A stretch of DNA of 40,342 nucleotides from Clostridia bacterium (GTDB lineage Bacteria; Bacillota; Clostridia; Oscillospirales; CAG-272): contig JAGATD010000014.1 in assembly GCA_017621415.1 (NCBI GenBank), positions 1 through 40,342 of the forward strand, written 5' to 3'. Every line of letters begins with the position of its first letter. Positions within the stretch are counted from its first letter, which is position 1. The position numbers were made by a program, and so were the translations under genes. Below are positions 28,319 to 36,349 of this stretch, piece by piece. A model generated the notes under the pieces. The model worked only from the letters and a program-made list of their open reading frames with translations, made no database searches and was not told where the DNA came from.

Positions 28319-29704
28319 ATGGAAAACAAACAACAAACACGAGCTAAGCTAGGATCGCGTCTCGGATTTATTCTGCTCAGTGCAGGATGCGCCATAGGTG
28401 TCGGAAATGTATGGAAGTTTCCTTGGATGGTTGGTCAGTACGGAGGAGGAATTTTTGTTCTTGTTTATCTTGTCTTCCTCGTTATACTCGGTCTTCCGAT
28501 AATGGCGATGGAGTTCTCTGTAGGACGCGCCAGCCAGAAAAGTCCAATATGTCAGTACGATCCGCTTCCCGGCCACAAGGCATTTAAAGCCCATGGATAT
28601 GCGTCGTTTGTCGGTCTCTATGTTCTTATGATGTTCTATACCGTTGTTTCGGGTTGGATCCTTTACTACTTCTGGAATACAGCCAATGGCACATTTGAGG
28701 CTATGGGAGATGCTGTATCTTCTTCGTTTGACCAGATGCTCATGGATCCTGTCGCAATGATGGTATGCATGGTTATTGTTGTAATAGCAGGCTTCTTTGT
28801 AAACTCTATCGGAGTTCAAAACGGTCTTGAGCGTGTTACAAAGGTTATGATGATAGCTCTCTTTGTACTCATGATAGGCATCGCAATTTATTGCTGTACT
28901 CTTGATAAAGCGGCTGAGGGACTTGCATTTTATCTTATCCCGGACATGGACAAGTTCGTTGAAACCGGAATAATAAATGTCATCTCGGGCGCTATGCTTC
29001 AGGCCCTGTTTACTCTGTCTTTGGGTATGGGCTCTATGGCAATATTTGGAAGCTATATCGGTAAGGAGCGCTCACTTCTCGGTGAGTCTGTAAATGTTGC
29101 GGTTCTCGACACCACCGTTGCGGTTATTTCGGGATTAATTATTTTCCCCGCATGCTTTACCTACAACGGCGGACAGACAACAGCCGGCCCCGCTCTTATC
29201 TTCTCAACACTTCCTTCTATATTTAATAACATGCCTTTCGGCAGAGTTATAGGTAGTCTCTTCTTTGTATTCCTTACCTTTGCTGCATTCTCAACTATTC
29301 TTGCGGTATTTGAGGGCATACTTGCCTGCACGATAGATAAATTCGGATGGTCGAGAAAAAAGGCATGTCTTATAAACGGCGGACTTCTTCTTGTGCTCTC
29401 GCTTCCCTGTATCTTCGGATTTAACCTTTGGGCGGACTTCGCGCCTTTAGGAAAGAGTGTTCTTGACTGGGAGGACTTTATAGTAAGCAACCTTGTTCTT
29501 CCCCTCGGCTCTATCGTTTATATAATCTTCTGTACCAATAAAAAATACGGTTGGGGCTTTGAGAACTTTGTAAATGAGGCGAACCAGGGCAAGGGACTCA
29601 AGGTGAAAAAATGGATGTACGGGTATATGAAGTACGTGCTTCCTGTAATTATGCTTGTTGTATTTGTATTTGGTTTGCTCTCATTCTTTGGAGTGAAGCT
29701 ATAA
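28319..29704 (+). CDS. neurotransmitter:sodium symporter (NSS/SNF) family transporter
   Basis: A 461-residue sodium-coupled transporter of the LeuT/MhsT fold with 11-12 membrane segments, in the inner membrane. The start ENKQQTRAKLGSRLGFIL leads to the sodium/substrate site of TM1, AGCAIGVGNVWKFPWMVGQ (about residues 23-41), and TM2 GGGIFVLVYLVFLVILGLPI. ALFTLSLGMGSMAIFGSY near residue 230-247 is the unwound TM6 with the conserved SLGMG motif. Such proteins import amino acids. ATG 28319 has AAAAAAGG upstream; the frame extends further but into the preceding gene. Its place in an amino-sugar cluster suggests an amino acid or glycosyl-amino-acid substrate. Confidence 0.92.
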   Translation: MENKQQTRAKLGSRLGFILLSAGCAIGVGNVWKFPWMVGQYGGGIFVLVYLVFLVILGLPIMAMEFSVGRASQKSPICQYDPLPGHKAFKAHGYASFVGLYVLMMFYTVVSGWILYYFWNTANGTFEAMGDAVSSSFDQMLMDPVAMMVCMVIVVIAGFFVNSIGVQNGLERVTKVMMIALFVLMIGIAIYCCTLDKAAEGLAFYLIPDMDKFVETGIINVISGAMLQALFTLSLGMGSMAIFGSYIGKERSLLGESVNVAVLDTTVAVISGLIIFPACFTYNGGQTTAGPALIFSTLPSIFNNMPFGRVIGSLFFVFLTFAAFSTILAVFEGILACTIDKFGWSRKKACLINGGLLLVLSLPCIFGFNLWADFAPLGKSVLDWEDFIVSNLVLPLGSIVYIIFCTNKKYGWGFENFVNEANQGKGLKVKKWMYGYMKYVLPVIMLVVFVFGLLSFFGVKL

Positions 29705-29729
29705 AATATTTTTGTGAGGTTTAATTAAT

Positions 29730-30869
29730 ATGATAGCAATTAAAAACGCGCAAATTGTTCTCGAAAACGGCATAGAGCAAAATAAGGCTCTCCTTTTTGA
29801 AGAAAAAATTATTGGACTTGTGAATGAAAACGAAATCCCCGAGGGCGCTGAGGTTATTGATGCTAATGGCGGATATGTAACACCCGGATTTATCGACTTA
29901 CATATCCACGGATATCTTACAAGAGATGTGTGTGACGTTAGCGAGGAGAGCATGAGAATAATCTCCAAGGGCATTGTCGCAAACGGTGTAACAGGATATC
30001 TTCCCACAACAATGACCGTTGATATGAAGGTTATTCAGGGCGCTATCGACACCTGCCGAGCTCTTATGAAGGAGGAGGACTTTGACGGTTCAACCATTCT
30101 CGGTGTTCATGCGGAAGGGCCCTTTATTTCAGAGGCTAAAAAGGGTGCGCAGGATGCAAAGTACATTCTTAAGCCTGATGCGGAGTTTGTAAAAAAGAAT
30201 GCCGATGTAATAAGAATTATAACCTTGGCTCCCGAGGAGGATACCGACAACTTTGATGCTATTCGCGAAATAGCCGATAAGACAAATGTTGTTGTATCTA
30301 TGGGACATACCTCAGCGGATTATGAAACAGCTATGGCATCAACCAAGGCGGGCGTAAAGCACGCAACGCACCTCTTTAACGTAATGACTCCCTTGACTCA
30401 CAGAGCTCCCGGTGTTGTAGGAGCAGCCTTTGCTTCTGACGTAAGCTGTGAGCTTATCGTTGATACCTATCATGTAAACACTGCTCTTTACGACATTGTT
30501 TATAAGCTCAAGGGCAGAAAGCTTTGCTTTATCACCGACTGTCTGCCCGCTGGCGGACTTGACGAGGGCGAATATACTCTTGGCGGTGCGAAAATTATAT
30601 ATAAGGACAATATCTGCCGTCTCGAGGACGGAACCATTGCCGGTAGTGTTCTTCACCTTAATAAGGGTGTATGGAATGTTTATACCAACTCCTCGATTCC
30701 TCTTCACGAGTGCGTAAACTGCGCATCTCTCAACCCTGCTACAACTCTCGGAATAGCAGACAAGAAGGGCTCAATCGCAGCGGGTAAGGATGCTGACATT
30801 GTTATTCTTGATAAAGAATTTAATGTAGAAAAAACTATTATCGGAGGAAAAATCAAGTATGAAGCTTAA
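29730..30869 (+). CDS. nagA: N-acetylglucosamine-6-phosphate deacetylase
   Basis: A 379-residue amidohydrolase that removes acetate from GlcNAc-6-P. Metal and active-site residues are in order: TPGFIDLHIHGYLTRDVCD (about 51-69, HxH), the catalytic-metal Glu in LGVHAEGPFIS (about 125-135), His in VSMGHTSADYE (about 190-200), His in ATHLFNVMTPLTHRAPG (about 211-227), the substrate-binding DCLPAGG (about 269-275) and SLNPATTLG. GAGG precedes ATG. The 3' end overlaps the next kinase by 11 bases. nagB (deaminase) is not in the window. Family secure. Confidence 0.94.
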   Translation: MIAIKNAQIVLENGIEQNKALLFEEKIIGLVNENEIPEGAEVIDANGGYVTPGFIDLHIHGYLTRDVCDVSEESMRIISKGIVANGVTGYLPTTMTVDMKVIQGAIDTCRALMKEEDFDGSTILGVHAEGPFISEAKKGAQDAKYILKPDAEFVKKNADVIRIITLAPEEDTDNFDAIREIADKTNVVVSMGHTSADYETAMASTKAGVKHATHLFNVMTPLTHRAPGVVGAAFASDVSCELIVDTYHVNTALYDIVYKLKGRKLCFITDCLPAGGLDEGEYTLGGAKIIYKDNICRLEDGTIAGSVLHLNKGVWNVYTNSSIPLHECVNCASLNPATTLGIADKKGSIAAGKDADIVILDKEFNVEKTIIGGKIKYEA

Positions 30870-32235
30870 GGTACAGGCTAAACTCGACCCCGGGTTTGCT
30901 CCTATGGCGCTTAAGTGCAAGGAGATGCGCGAGGGTGCTGCAAATGACGGTCAGGAAATTGTGATCGGCGCTGAGAGAAACAAGGGCTACACCACCGTTT
31001 ATAAGACTAAAATTTATAAGGACGGTACAGGCCACGACGAGGAGAACTGCAAGTTTATTGACAGAATTGCAAAAACTCTTCTTTGGGTTTCCGGCGGATA
31101 CAAGCTTATTATCGCAGGCAGCCCTGTTGTCGGCGAGTATATTAAAAACACATTTTGCTACGGTGGAACAAGAGACTTTGACGTTCGCTTTATGGAGAGA
31201 GTTTATGAAGAGAAGTTTGAGGTAATTCTTACCGACCTTGCAAACGCTCCTGAGGATAAGTCCTCAGCATCTCCTGTTGGCAGACATCTTGATGGCTGCC
31301 GTATCGGCTTTGATGCGGGCGGATCCGACAGAAAGGTTTCTGCTGTTGTTAACGGTGAAACGGTTTACTCTGAGGAGGTTGTTTGGTTCCCAAAAACAAA
31401 TTCCGATCCCGAGTACCACTATCAGGGCATTCTTGATGCTATGAAGACTGCGGCTTCACATATGCCCAGAGTTGATGCTATCGGTGTTTCCTCTGCCGGT
31501 GTTTATGTTGACAACAAGATAATGGTTGCATCTCTCTTCATCAAGGTTTCAGACGAGGACTTTGAAAAAAGAGTTAAGAATATGTACATAGATGTTGCAA
31601 AGGAGATTGGTGAGAATATCCCGATTGAGGTTGCGAACGACGGTGACGTAACAGCGCTTGCAGGAGCTATGAGCCTTAACGATAACGGTATTCTCGGTAT
31701 CGCTATGGGTACATCTGAGGCTGCGGGATATGTTGATATGGACGGCAACATCACAGGTTGGCTCAACGAGCTTGCCTTTGCTCCCGTTGACTTTAACGAT
31801 GACGCAATGGTAGACGAGTGGTCTGGAGACTATGGCTGCGGAGTTAAGTACTTCTCCCAGGACGGTGTAATTAAGCTTGCGCCCTTTGCGGGTATTGAGC
31901 TTGACGAGAGCCTTTCCCCTGCAGAAAAGCTTAAGGTCGTACAGGGCCTTATGGCAGAGGGCGATGAGAGGGCCGCTGCAATCTATGATACCATAGGCGC
32001 ATACTTCGGCTATACTATCGCTTATTACTGCGAGTTCTATGATATTAAGCAGGTGCTTATTATGGGTAGAGTTACCTCCGGTAAGGGCGGTGAAATCCTC
32101 CTTGAGAGAGCAAAAGAGGTTCTCGATACCGAGTTCCCCGAAATTGCGAAAAAGGTTACTCTCAATATCCCCGACGAGAAGGCTAGGAGAGTCGGTCAGT
32201 CTGTTGCTGCCGCAAGCCTTCCCAAGCTTAACTGA
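30859..32235 (+). CDS. ASKHA-fold sugar kinase-like protein (ROK/BadF-related)
   Basis: A 458-residue protein with a sugar-kinase ATPase core. The N-terminal 140 residues are an extra domain I do not recognise. The phosphate-1 motif is CRIGFDAGGSDRKVSAVV (about residues 147-164). VDAIGVSSAGVYVDNKI (about 198-214), EVANDGDVTALAGAM (about 253-267, with the catalytic Asp) and LGIAMGTSEAAGYVDMDG (about 273-290) continue the fold. The Cys-rich zinc signature of typical ROK kinases is absent, though DYGCGV is near. GGAGG precedes ATG, inside nagA. Probably phosphorylates a (N-acetyl)hexosamine for NagA. Last gene of the cluster. Confidence 0.8.
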   Translation: MKLKVQAKLDPGFAPMALKCKEMREGAANDGQEIVIGAERNKGYTTVYKTKIYKDGTGHDEENCKFIDRIAKTLLWVSGGYKLIIAGSPVVGEYIKNTFCYGGTRDFDVRFMERVYEEKFEVILTDLANAPEDKSSASPVGRHLDGCRIGFDAGGSDRKVSAVVNGETVYSEEVVWFPKTNSDPEYHYQGILDAMKTAASHMPRVDAIGVSSAGVYVDNKIMVASLFIKVSDEDFEKRVKNMYIDVAKEIGENIPIEVANDGDVTALAGAMSLNDNGILGIAMGTSEAAGYVDMDGNITGWLNELAFAPVDFNDDAMVDEWSGDYGCGVKYFSQDGVIKLAPFAGIELDESLSPAEKLKVVQGLMAEGDERAAAIYDTIGAYFGYTIAYYCEFYDIKQVLIMGRVTSGKGGEILLERAKEVLDTEFPEIAKKVTLNIPDEKARRVGQSVAAASLPKLN

Positions 32236-32290
32236 TTGTTGAGTTCTTAAAATGGCGGCCTTGTTTAGGCGCAACCAAATAAAATAAATA

Positions 32291-32374
32291 GGGCAGAGGT
32301 AATGCGCCGCTGCCCTGAACATAAAGTTTTAAAGAGAAAATCAAGGTTAAAACCTACGGTTTTCTCTTTTTTTA
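32291..32374. terminator. terminator pair after the amino-sugar cluster
   Basis: A first stem GGGCAG (32291-32296) with CTGCCC (32310-32315) is followed by AGAGAAAA (32333-32340) with TTTTCTCT (32360-32367) and a run of T. It separates the cluster from the converging GNAT gene. Confidence 0.72.
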
Positions 32375-32385
32375 TTCTATTGCCG

Positions 32386-32916
32386 TTAAATAAGGCTGAT
32401 TTTTTTCGGTATCCGCTTTGGGAGAGTGCTTGAATACACCGCGTGGTAGTCCTCAAACGAGACATCGCCGCCATAGGTCAATACCTCCATATCAACTCCG
32501 AAGAGGCAGATCTTGTATGGCATAACCGTAAGCCCATGTGAGAGATAGAATTTCTTTCTCCTTAGCCTCATTTCTCTCTCGGGAATATCTTTGCCTGTAT
32601 CCTCTATTTCAAGAAGAAGTCTTTTATCCTTGTAAATTTCTTTCAGAGCTTCAACAACCTTGCCGCCAACACCTAGGTTTCTTGAGCTCTCTTCAATCGC
32701 AAGATAGTCTAACAGGGCAATATCAGAGTGGAGAATCATTATGGCAAGTCCTAAAAATTTGCCATTTTCCTCAGCTGAGTAAATTTTCATTTTTCCTTGC
32801 TTTGCAAGCCTTTTTATAAGTAAGAACGGCTTTTTCTCGGCTCTTGGAAATGCGCGCTTGTAGAGCGCCTTAAGTTTTTTCATATTTTCCTTTGCAGGAC
32901 TGTCATTTAATATCAT
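32386..32916 (-). CDS. GNAT family N-acetyltransferase
   Basis: A 176-residue acetyltransferase. The acetyl-CoA loop appears as YLAIEESSRNLGVGGKVVEAL (split, about residues 72-92; the R-N-G-V/G form of the Q-x-x-G-x-G/A motif), after strands FLGLAIMILHSDIALLD. A second charged stretch, IEDTGKDIPEREMRLRRKKFYLSHG, leads to the end strand. It stands alone on the minus strand between terminators; a TATAAT box with a weak TTTTCA partner (17 spacing) is at 32949-32977. The acceptor substrate is unknown. Confidence 0.88.
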   Translation of the reverse strand: MILNDSPAKENMKKLKALYKRAFPRAEKKPFLLIKRLAKQGKMKIYSAEENGKFLGLAIMILHSDIALLDYLAIEESSRNLGVGGKVVEALKEIYKDKRLLLEIEDTGKDIPEREMRLRRKKFYLSHGLTVMPYKICLFGVDMEVLTYGGDVSFEDYHAVYSSTLPKRIPKKISLI

Positions 32917-32973
32917 CGGTCATTCCTTTTTTTTGCTATTTCTTTTATATTATACCACATTTTTCTATAAATG

Positions 32974-33010
32974 AAAAGAGAAAGCCTATCTTTTTTAGAC
33001 TTTCTCTTTT
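32974..33010 (-). terminator. terminator of the 34555-32995 gene pair
   Basis: AAAAGAGAAAG (32974-32984) pairs with CTTTCTCTTTT (33000-33010), loop of 15. It overlaps the last codons of the TMEM86-like gene. Confidence 0.65.
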
Positions 33011-33699
33011 GTTGCCTTTTCAGCGAGACTAAGAGCTATAAGAACCTGGGCTGGGATATAAAATACCCACGCAAGATTAAATCCGGGATTAATAAGAAAA
33101 TAAAGCAGGGACCCCTCAGCCACGGGAATATAGTCTGCGCTCATAACCGATAACCCCACACATATGTCGCAAAGCAGAAACAGCACAAGCCCGGGGCCAA
33201 AGAGGCGTGATGTCTTAAATTCAATAAATGCCCAAACCGCGTTAACCGTGAGATTGGCAAAATAGAATAAAGAAACAAGGCTTAAGGGGTCGGTCCTATC
33301 ACCCAACACAAGACAGGTAGTAAGGAGAGCGACAAGGGTTATCATGATTCTGACAGCCAGGTGAGCCGCACGGTGCTTTTTATCCCATAAAAACAGGCGA
33401 ATAAAATAGCAAATTTGCGTCACCGAGAAAAACAGCATTGCTATAAGCTGCTCTCGCGGCTCTAAAATAAGAAGAAAAACATCTGCTAATACAGTACACA
33501 CAAGACCTAATTGCACTAGCAGGTAGTCGCCATTCCTTTGGGAAAACAAAGCGGCAAACAGGCAGGCGAGTACTATCGCTCCTACCGATACAAAATCGTT
33601 CGGGCGTCCGCTTACCGTATGAACCGCTAGAGAAAATACCAGCTCAACGGCAATAAACGCAATTGAAAAAAGGCATATTCTTTCTTTACTTTTTAACAT
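32995..33699 (-). CDS. TMEM86/YhhN-like membrane protein
   Basis: A 234-residue protein with about eight membrane segments. The pattern fits the YhhN/TMEM86 (lysoplasmalogenase-like) family: an Asp in GLVCTVLADVFLLIL (about residues 63-77) followed by FFSVTQICYFIRL (about 88-100), a second Asp in GPGLVLFLLCDICVGLSV (about 167-184) and the end WVFYIPAQVLIALSL (about 213-227), the W-x-x-Y-x-x-A-Q-x-L-I motif. I took ATG 33699, which overlaps the upstream gene by 14 bases; an in-frame upstream codon would overlap more. In animals TMEM86 cleaves the vinyl ether bond of lysoplasmalogens. The bacterial role is not proven. Confidence 0.68.
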   Translation of the reverse strand: MLKSKERICLFSIAFIAVELVFSLAVHTVSGRPNDFVSVGAIVLACLFAALFSQRNGDYLLVQLGLVCTVLADVFLLILEPREQLIAMLFFSVTQICYFIRLFLWDKKHRAAHLAVRIMITLVALLTTCLVLGDRTDPLSLVSLFYFANLTVNAVWAFIEFKTSRLFGPGLVLFLLCDICVGLSVMSADYIPVAEGSLLYFLINPGFNLAWVFYIPAQVLIALSLAEKATKEKV

Positions 33700-34555
33700 A
33701 ACTGAGCTTTTCCGCTTTTCTTGTATATATAGAGGTTTTGGCTTGTACATATTCCCCGAGCTTTACAAACAGCTTTACAAGATAAAATACAAGCGCTCCG
33801 ACTCCCGTAAAACCTACAATATATATCATAAGAAAAACAGGATAAGGAAGTAGGGGGTAAAGAATGTTTAGTACGGGTAGCGTACAGTCAAAATAAGGAC
33901 TTACGTAAAACATATTGAATGTGTCGTTCATTCCGGCGTTCTGTAAAATGTGATAACCCGCAATGTTCAGAGCCATAGCTATTGAAATCAGTATAGCAAA
34001 AACGGGTATACCTCCTGCATAAAACCTAAAAGTAAGGCGCTTACGGTTATGTACACCGATAAGAATACCTATAACAACCTGCAGACCGTGATGTATCATA
34101 GACTGTGTTGTTGCGCCTATAAGCCTTACGAAAACATCGTTTGGGTATATGACTACCGCAAGACCGGCAAAGAGTGAAAAGCTCATCAAAAAAGCCGTGG
34201 CGCAGTCTCTTATCCTCTCGCTTTTTGGAAAAACGGCGAAAGGAAGAATGTATAACGGAGCCGCGCAGAACTGGAACGGGAACTTGTACCACTCGTATTC
34301 CCATACGGCGACCCCGCCCTCGTTATGGAAGAAAAAGCAGGTCTGGTGATAGATTTCGCCAACCACCATAACGCACCACAAAATAAACAGCAAGCGCCTG
34401 AAGGATTTGTAATCGGCATCTTTATATTTAACGCAAAGGATAACCGCCGTGCATACGATAAGACCCAACATGAAGAAGTGATAGAGCCCATAGCTTTCGG
34501 GAGCGGTTTCAATTTCGAAGGTCAGATAGGACAGTATTTTTTCGAAAATGTTCAT
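33686..34555 (-). CDS. YwaF/TMEM164-like membrane protein
   Basis: A 289-residue protein with seven to eight membrane segments of the YwaF/TIGR02206-TMEM164 family. The signature YKFPFQFCAAPLYILPFAVF (about residues 88-107) and the His-rich MIHHGLQVVIGIL (about 153-165) are visible, with the last loop YPVFLMIYIVGFTGV. TMEM164 is a transacylase for ether phospholipids in animals. ATG 34555 is preferred (AAAGGGATGAG upstream); the ATG three codons earlier abuts the ribosome site. It overlaps the TMEM86-like gene by 14 bases, so the two are coupled. Confidence 0.75.
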   Translation of the reverse strand: MNIFEKILSYLTFEIETAPESYGLYHFFMLGLIVCTAVILCVKYKDADYKSFRRLLFILWCVMVVGEIYHQTCFFFHNEGGVAVWEYEWYKFPFQFCAAPLYILPFAVFPKSERIRDCATAFLMSFSLFAGLAVVIYPNDVFVRLIGATTQSMIHHGLQVVIGILIGVHNRKRLTFRFYAGGIPVFAILISIAMALNIAGYHILQNAGMNDTFNMFYVSPYFDCTLPVLNILYPLLPYPVFLMIYIVGFTGVGALVFYLVKLFVKLGEYVQAKTSIYTRKAEKLSYVKK

Positions 34556-34590
34556 ATGTCTCATCCCTTTGTTTTATTTTTAGCAGGTCC

Positions 34591-34619
34591 ATTATAACAT
34601 CGGGAGAAAAGCGGCACAA
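34591..34619 (-). promoter_or_regulatory. promoter of the YwaF/TMEM86-like pair
   Basis: On the minus strand TTGTGC (34619-34614), a 17-base spacer and TATAAT (34596-34591). Confidence 0.62.
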
Positions 34620-34695
34620 GAAAAGTTAACTTTTTTTAATATAATTTAATAAATTTTAATAATATTACAAATCGGTTTATTTTTACCTTCGCTTA

Positions 34696-34724
34696 TTGAC
34701 TTTTTTGTCGGAAAATGATAAAAT
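34696..34724 (+). promoter_or_regulatory. promoter of the MATE gene
   Basis: TTGACT (34696-34701), a 17-base spacer and TAAAAT (34719-34724). Confidence 0.72.
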
Positions 34725-34753
34725 TGTTTTGTTAAAATGAAAGGTGACAAAAA

Positions 34754-36139
34754 ATGACACAAAATCGCGATCTGTTTGAAAAAACTCCTGTACCAAAGGC
34801 TTTGGCGGCCCTGGCGGTACCAACAATTATCAGCCAGCTTATCACAATGGTATATAACCTTGCCGATACATTCTTTATCGGTACAACAAACGACCCCTCA
34901 AAGATTGCCGCATCCTCTGTGGCTTTTGTTTTGGTTTTTGCTATGAACTGCCTCTCAAACCTCTTTGGCGTGGGCGGCAGCAGCCTTATCTCAAGGCTTC
35001 TCGGTGAGAGACGCGACGGTGATGCAGCAAAGGTTTCGTCATTTTCATTCTGGGGATCGCTTCTTATCTCCGCTGTGTATTCGGTCGTAATATTTGTGTT
35101 TATGGAGCCCTTTCTCTATTTCCTCGGGGCAACAGCCACCTCTATAGATTATGCTAAGGATTATGCCTTTTGGGTAGTTGTTGTAGGAGCTGTTCCGTCT
35201 ACTCTCGGAATGACCCTGTCTCACCTTATTCGAAGTGAGGGATATGCTAAAGAGTCGGGATTTGGTCTTGGACTTGGCGGTGTGCTGAATATCGCCCTTG
35301 ACCCCCTCTTTATGTTTGTTATCTTAGAGCCGGGTAACGAGGTTGCGGGCGCTGCCTTGGCAACAATGATATCCAATGCTGTTGTGCTTGTGTATTACCT
35401 TGTTATCCTCTATGTGATAAAAAAGAAAAAGGGAAGTGTTCTTTCTATAAATCCGTCTAAGATGATTCCTGAAAAGCACCATACCAGCTCTGTTTTTGCC
35501 GTTGGATTTCCGTCGGCGCTCGGCTCGATGTTCGCCTGCCTTTCCAGCATTATGATAAACAACCTTACCGCTTCATACAGCGATATTTACGGAGATGTTC
35601 CTGTTGCCGCAGTGGGTATAGCGAAAAAGATAGATATGCTGCCTATGAATGTGGGAATGGGACTCTGCCAGGGAATGATGCCCCTTGTGGCATACAACTT
35701 TGCCTCAAAGGACTATAAGCGAATGAAAGCATTCAGCGATGCCGCGAGAATTGCCGGCATAGTCTTTGCAGGTGTGTGTATTGTAGTATTTGAGATATTT
35801 GCCGAGCCTATTGTCAGAATATTCGTAAACGAAGCGCAGACGGTAGAAATGGCGACAAAATTTCTTCGCATAATGTGTCTTGCAGTACCTCTTATGATAA
35901 CCAATTTCCAGATGTCCTTTACATTCCAGGCAATGGGTATGGGCAAGCAGTCGCTTTTGCTATCATCTCTCAGGCAGGGGCTTATCAATATTCCGCTTCT
36001 CTTCCTAATGAATTATCTGTTCCAGCTTGACGGTGTTATCTGGACACAGCTTATCTCGGATATCCTTACCGCCATTATCTCGTTTGTTGTATATCATATA
36101 TCCTACACAAAGCTTATTAAAAACGCGATTTCTGAGTAA
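34754..36139 (+). CDS. MATE family efflux transporter
   Basis: A 461-residue multidrug/toxin extrusion protein with 12 membrane segments. It starts FEKTPVPKALAALAVPTIIS, and the family's TM1-TM2 region QLITMVYNLADTFFIGTTND (about residues 24-43) is visible. GVGGSSLISRLLGER (about 73-87), GLGLGGVLNIALDPLFMF (about 171-188) and the second-half repeats VGMGLCQGMMPLVAYNFASK (about 298-317) confirm it. AAAGGTGAC precedes ATG. It stands alone with its own promoter and terminator. The substrate cannot be told. Confidence 0.94.
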   Translation: MTQNRDLFEKTPVPKALAALAVPTIISQLITMVYNLADTFFIGTTNDPSKIAASSVAFVLVFAMNCLSNLFGVGGSSLISRLLGERRDGDAAKVSSFSFWGSLLISAVYSVVIFVFMEPFLYFLGATATSIDYAKDYAFWVVVVGAVPSTLGMTLSHLIRSEGYAKESGFGLGLGGVLNIALDPLFMFVILEPGNEVAGAALATMISNAVVLVYYLVILYVIKKKKGSVLSINPSKMIPEKHHTSSVFAVGFPSALGSMFACLSSIMINNLTASYSDIYGDVPVAAVGIAKKIDMLPMNVGMGLCQGMMPLVAYNFASKDYKRMKAFSDAARIAGIVFAGVCIVVFEIFAEPIVRIFVNEAQTVEMATKFLRIMCLAVPLMITNFQMSFTFQAMGMGKQSLLLSSLRQGLINIPLLFLMNYLFQLDGVIWTQLISDILTAIISFVVYHISYTKLIKNAISE

Positions 36140-36167
36140 TTTGTAAAGAAAAATTGTCAAAAAATGC

Positions 36168-36200
36168 AAAAGAGGTACTAAAAATGTACCTCTTTATTTT
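36168..36200. terminator. bidirectional terminator after MATE
   Basis: AAAGAGGTAC (36169-36178) pairs with GTACCTCTTT (36186-36195), loop of 7, with A- and T-runs on both sides. It directly abuts the enolase-like remnant. Confidence 0.82.
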
Positions 36201-36235
36201 ATCCTATCCCCATACAGCGCACCATAGCTAAGTCT
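36194..36235 (-). pseudogene. remnant of a second enolase C-terminus
   Basis: Read on the minus strand it encodes RLSYGALYGDRIK and a TAA. The last nine residues and the stop are identical to the end of the intact enolase (NLGCGALYGDRIK, stop at 36352-36350), yet six of those nine codons differ and every difference is synonymous. It abuts the transcription terminator on one side and the interspersed repeat on the other. Confidence 0.7.
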
Positions 36236-36345
36236 TCCCCAACTAGCCTTCTCCAGTGAAGCAAAGCGAAACGCGTTGGAGAAGGTGGCAGGCGAAGCCT
36301 GACGGATGAGGTGGGAAGGGGGACCGCCTCACGGTGGTTGAGGAT
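36236..36345 (-). repeat. interspersed palindromic repeat, copy 3
   Basis: This copy reads CCCCAACTAGCCTTCTCCAG on the plus strand, then a GGAGAAGG return arm, GGCAGGC-GAA-GCCTGACGG, GATGAGGTGGG, GGGGGACCGCC and GGTGGTTGAGG. It shares boundaries and words with the copies at 4921-4964 and 5441-5510 but carries an extra middle module. It separates the enolase gene from the enolase-like remnant. Confidence 0.78.
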
Positions 36346-36349
36346 GATG

